64,000 nucleotides of DNA from Burkholderia cepacia (GTDB taxonomy: Bacteria > Pseudomonadota > Gammaproteobacteria > Burkholderiales > Burkholderiaceae). Every line of letters starts with the position of its first letter. Within the stretch, counting starts at the first letter, position 1. Where the stretch lies: NCBI RefSeq assembly GCF_001718835.1, contig NZ_CP013443.1:2294001-2358000 (forward strand), written 5' to 3'. Positions 63,546 through 64,000 of this stretch are shown here, one piece after another. The notes beneath the pieces are model-generated. The model ran no database searches, was not told the DNA's origin, and was given only the letters and a program-made list of their open reading frames with translations. A program made the position numbers and the translations under genes.

Positions 63546-64000
63546 TGTCGGCACCCCACCCGTTGAACCAGGCCGTGATTGCCCAGGCCCTGCACGATCT
63601 TCGCCACGGCCAACTGCGCCGCTGCAAAGCCATGGGCTTTGGCGACGATGCGCTTGAGGCGCTGAAGCACCCGGAGATGGTGAGTCTTCTGGTCAATGCA
63701 TCGGTGGCCTGGTGCAAGGTCCAGGTCAACGGCGATGTCCTGCGTCGCTTGCTGCATCAGGCCCGCGACGTCGAACAGGAGATCGAGGCCGTCGACCGCA
63801 TGCTCCGTCTCGGCGCCAGCACCGAGATGGTGAGCCAGTTCTACGGCCTCACGCATCAGGAGGTTGCCCTGCGTCGCGATATGCTCGGCATGCCCAAGCG
63901 CAAGGGTCGCTGGCCGGTGCTGACCGAGGCGCAGGAGAAAGCCGTCTGGGAGCATTGGCAGCCGCGCATCGAGGCCGAAGACGTCGATCCGCACGACGAC
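63545..64000 (+). CDS. DUF2857-type ICE protein (3' end outside window)
   Basis: 152 codons are visible and the frame is open at the edge. It starts MSAPHPLNQAVIAQALHDL, overlapping the parB stop by one base. Residues about 85-110 contain LGASTEMVSQFYGLTHQEVALRRD, a helix-turn-helix-like segment. DUF2857 proteins follow parB in SPI-7/PAGI-type elements and may be DNA-binding. The C-terminal part cannot be judged. Confidence 0.75.
   Translation, partial: MSAPHPLNQAVIAQALHDLRHGQLRRCKAMGFGDDALEALKHPEMVSLLVNASVAWCKVQVNGDVLRRLLHQARDVEQEIEAVDRMLRLGASTEMVSQFYGLTHQEVALRRDMLGMPKRKGRWPVLTEAQEKAVWEHWQPRIEAEDVDPHDD

Larger units (their letters stand above)
52321..64000. mobile_element. End of an integrative element (probable ICE), incomplete
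   Basis: From the tRNA-like fragment onward the gene set changes to accessory genes: tyrosine integrase, type VI effector cassette, orphan operon, and an AlpA-ParA-ParB-DUF2857 module typical of ICEs of the SPI-7/ICEclc/PAGI type. GC is lower and more uneven than in the chromosome to the left, especially 52.4-52.6 and 59.6-60.6 kb. No transfer (tra/T4SS) gene lies in the window, so conjugation is inferred. The right end is outside. Confidence 0.75.

Overview
The window is high-GC DNA whose gene content, codon use and gene order fit the main chromosome of a Burkholderia species, most likely of the B. cepacia complex. This rests on recognised protein families and general knowledge of the genus; no database search was run.

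Layout. 0-5.8 kb: a DMT exporter diverges from a lysine/meso-diaminopimelate block (dapC, dapD, an ArsC/Spx-like reductase, dapE) that runs into prmB. 5.9-10.3 kb: cardiolipin synthase, glutathione peroxidase, a YheS-type ABC-F ATPase and a small unknown. 10.4-18.6 kb: radA-alr, a lysophospholipid transporter, thiD, and a tightly overlapping minus-strand run tsaB-rimI-uracil-DNA glycosylase-DUF1853. 18.7-28.9 kb: an acyl-CoA-binding protein, an RhlE-type RNA helicase, and the glyoxylate shunt (aceA, aceB) enclosing a universal stress protein, a LysR regulator and a haloacid dehalogenase, followed by small enzymes and regulators. 29-32.3 kb: three tandem tRNA-Glu/tRNA-Asp pairs, tRNA-Ala and gltX, plus a degenerate tRNA-Asp-like sequence. 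32.6-40.7 kb: a patatin lipoprotein, an NlpC/P60 hydrolase and the yejABEF peptide importer. 40.9-46.5 kb: the cyoABCD quinol oxidase with an orphan NuoM-like protein upstream. 47.0-52.1 kb: a TonB receptor and its ABC importer, probably for a metal chelate.

From about 52.3 kb to the right edge the DNA is accessory and looks like one end of an integrative element. It begins beside a tRNA-like 3' fragment, carries a tyrosine integrase, and then a minus-strand type VI secretion cassette (PAAR carrier, VRR-NUC nuclease, DUF3396-type immunity protein). Next comes an unrecognised overlapping operon (membrane protein with a zincin-like HE motif, lipoprotein with an Ala/Gln-rich coiled-coil tail, small basic protein) with a perfect inverted repeat just upstream. 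After about 1 kb of gene-poor DNA comes an AlpA-ParA-ParB-DUF2857 maintenance module of the kind found in ICEs; the last gene runs off the window.

The best candidate for an undescribed system is the three-gene operon at 56.5-59.6 kb. It is translationally coupled throughout, has its own putative operator, and sits in cargo next to an antibacterial effector cassette.
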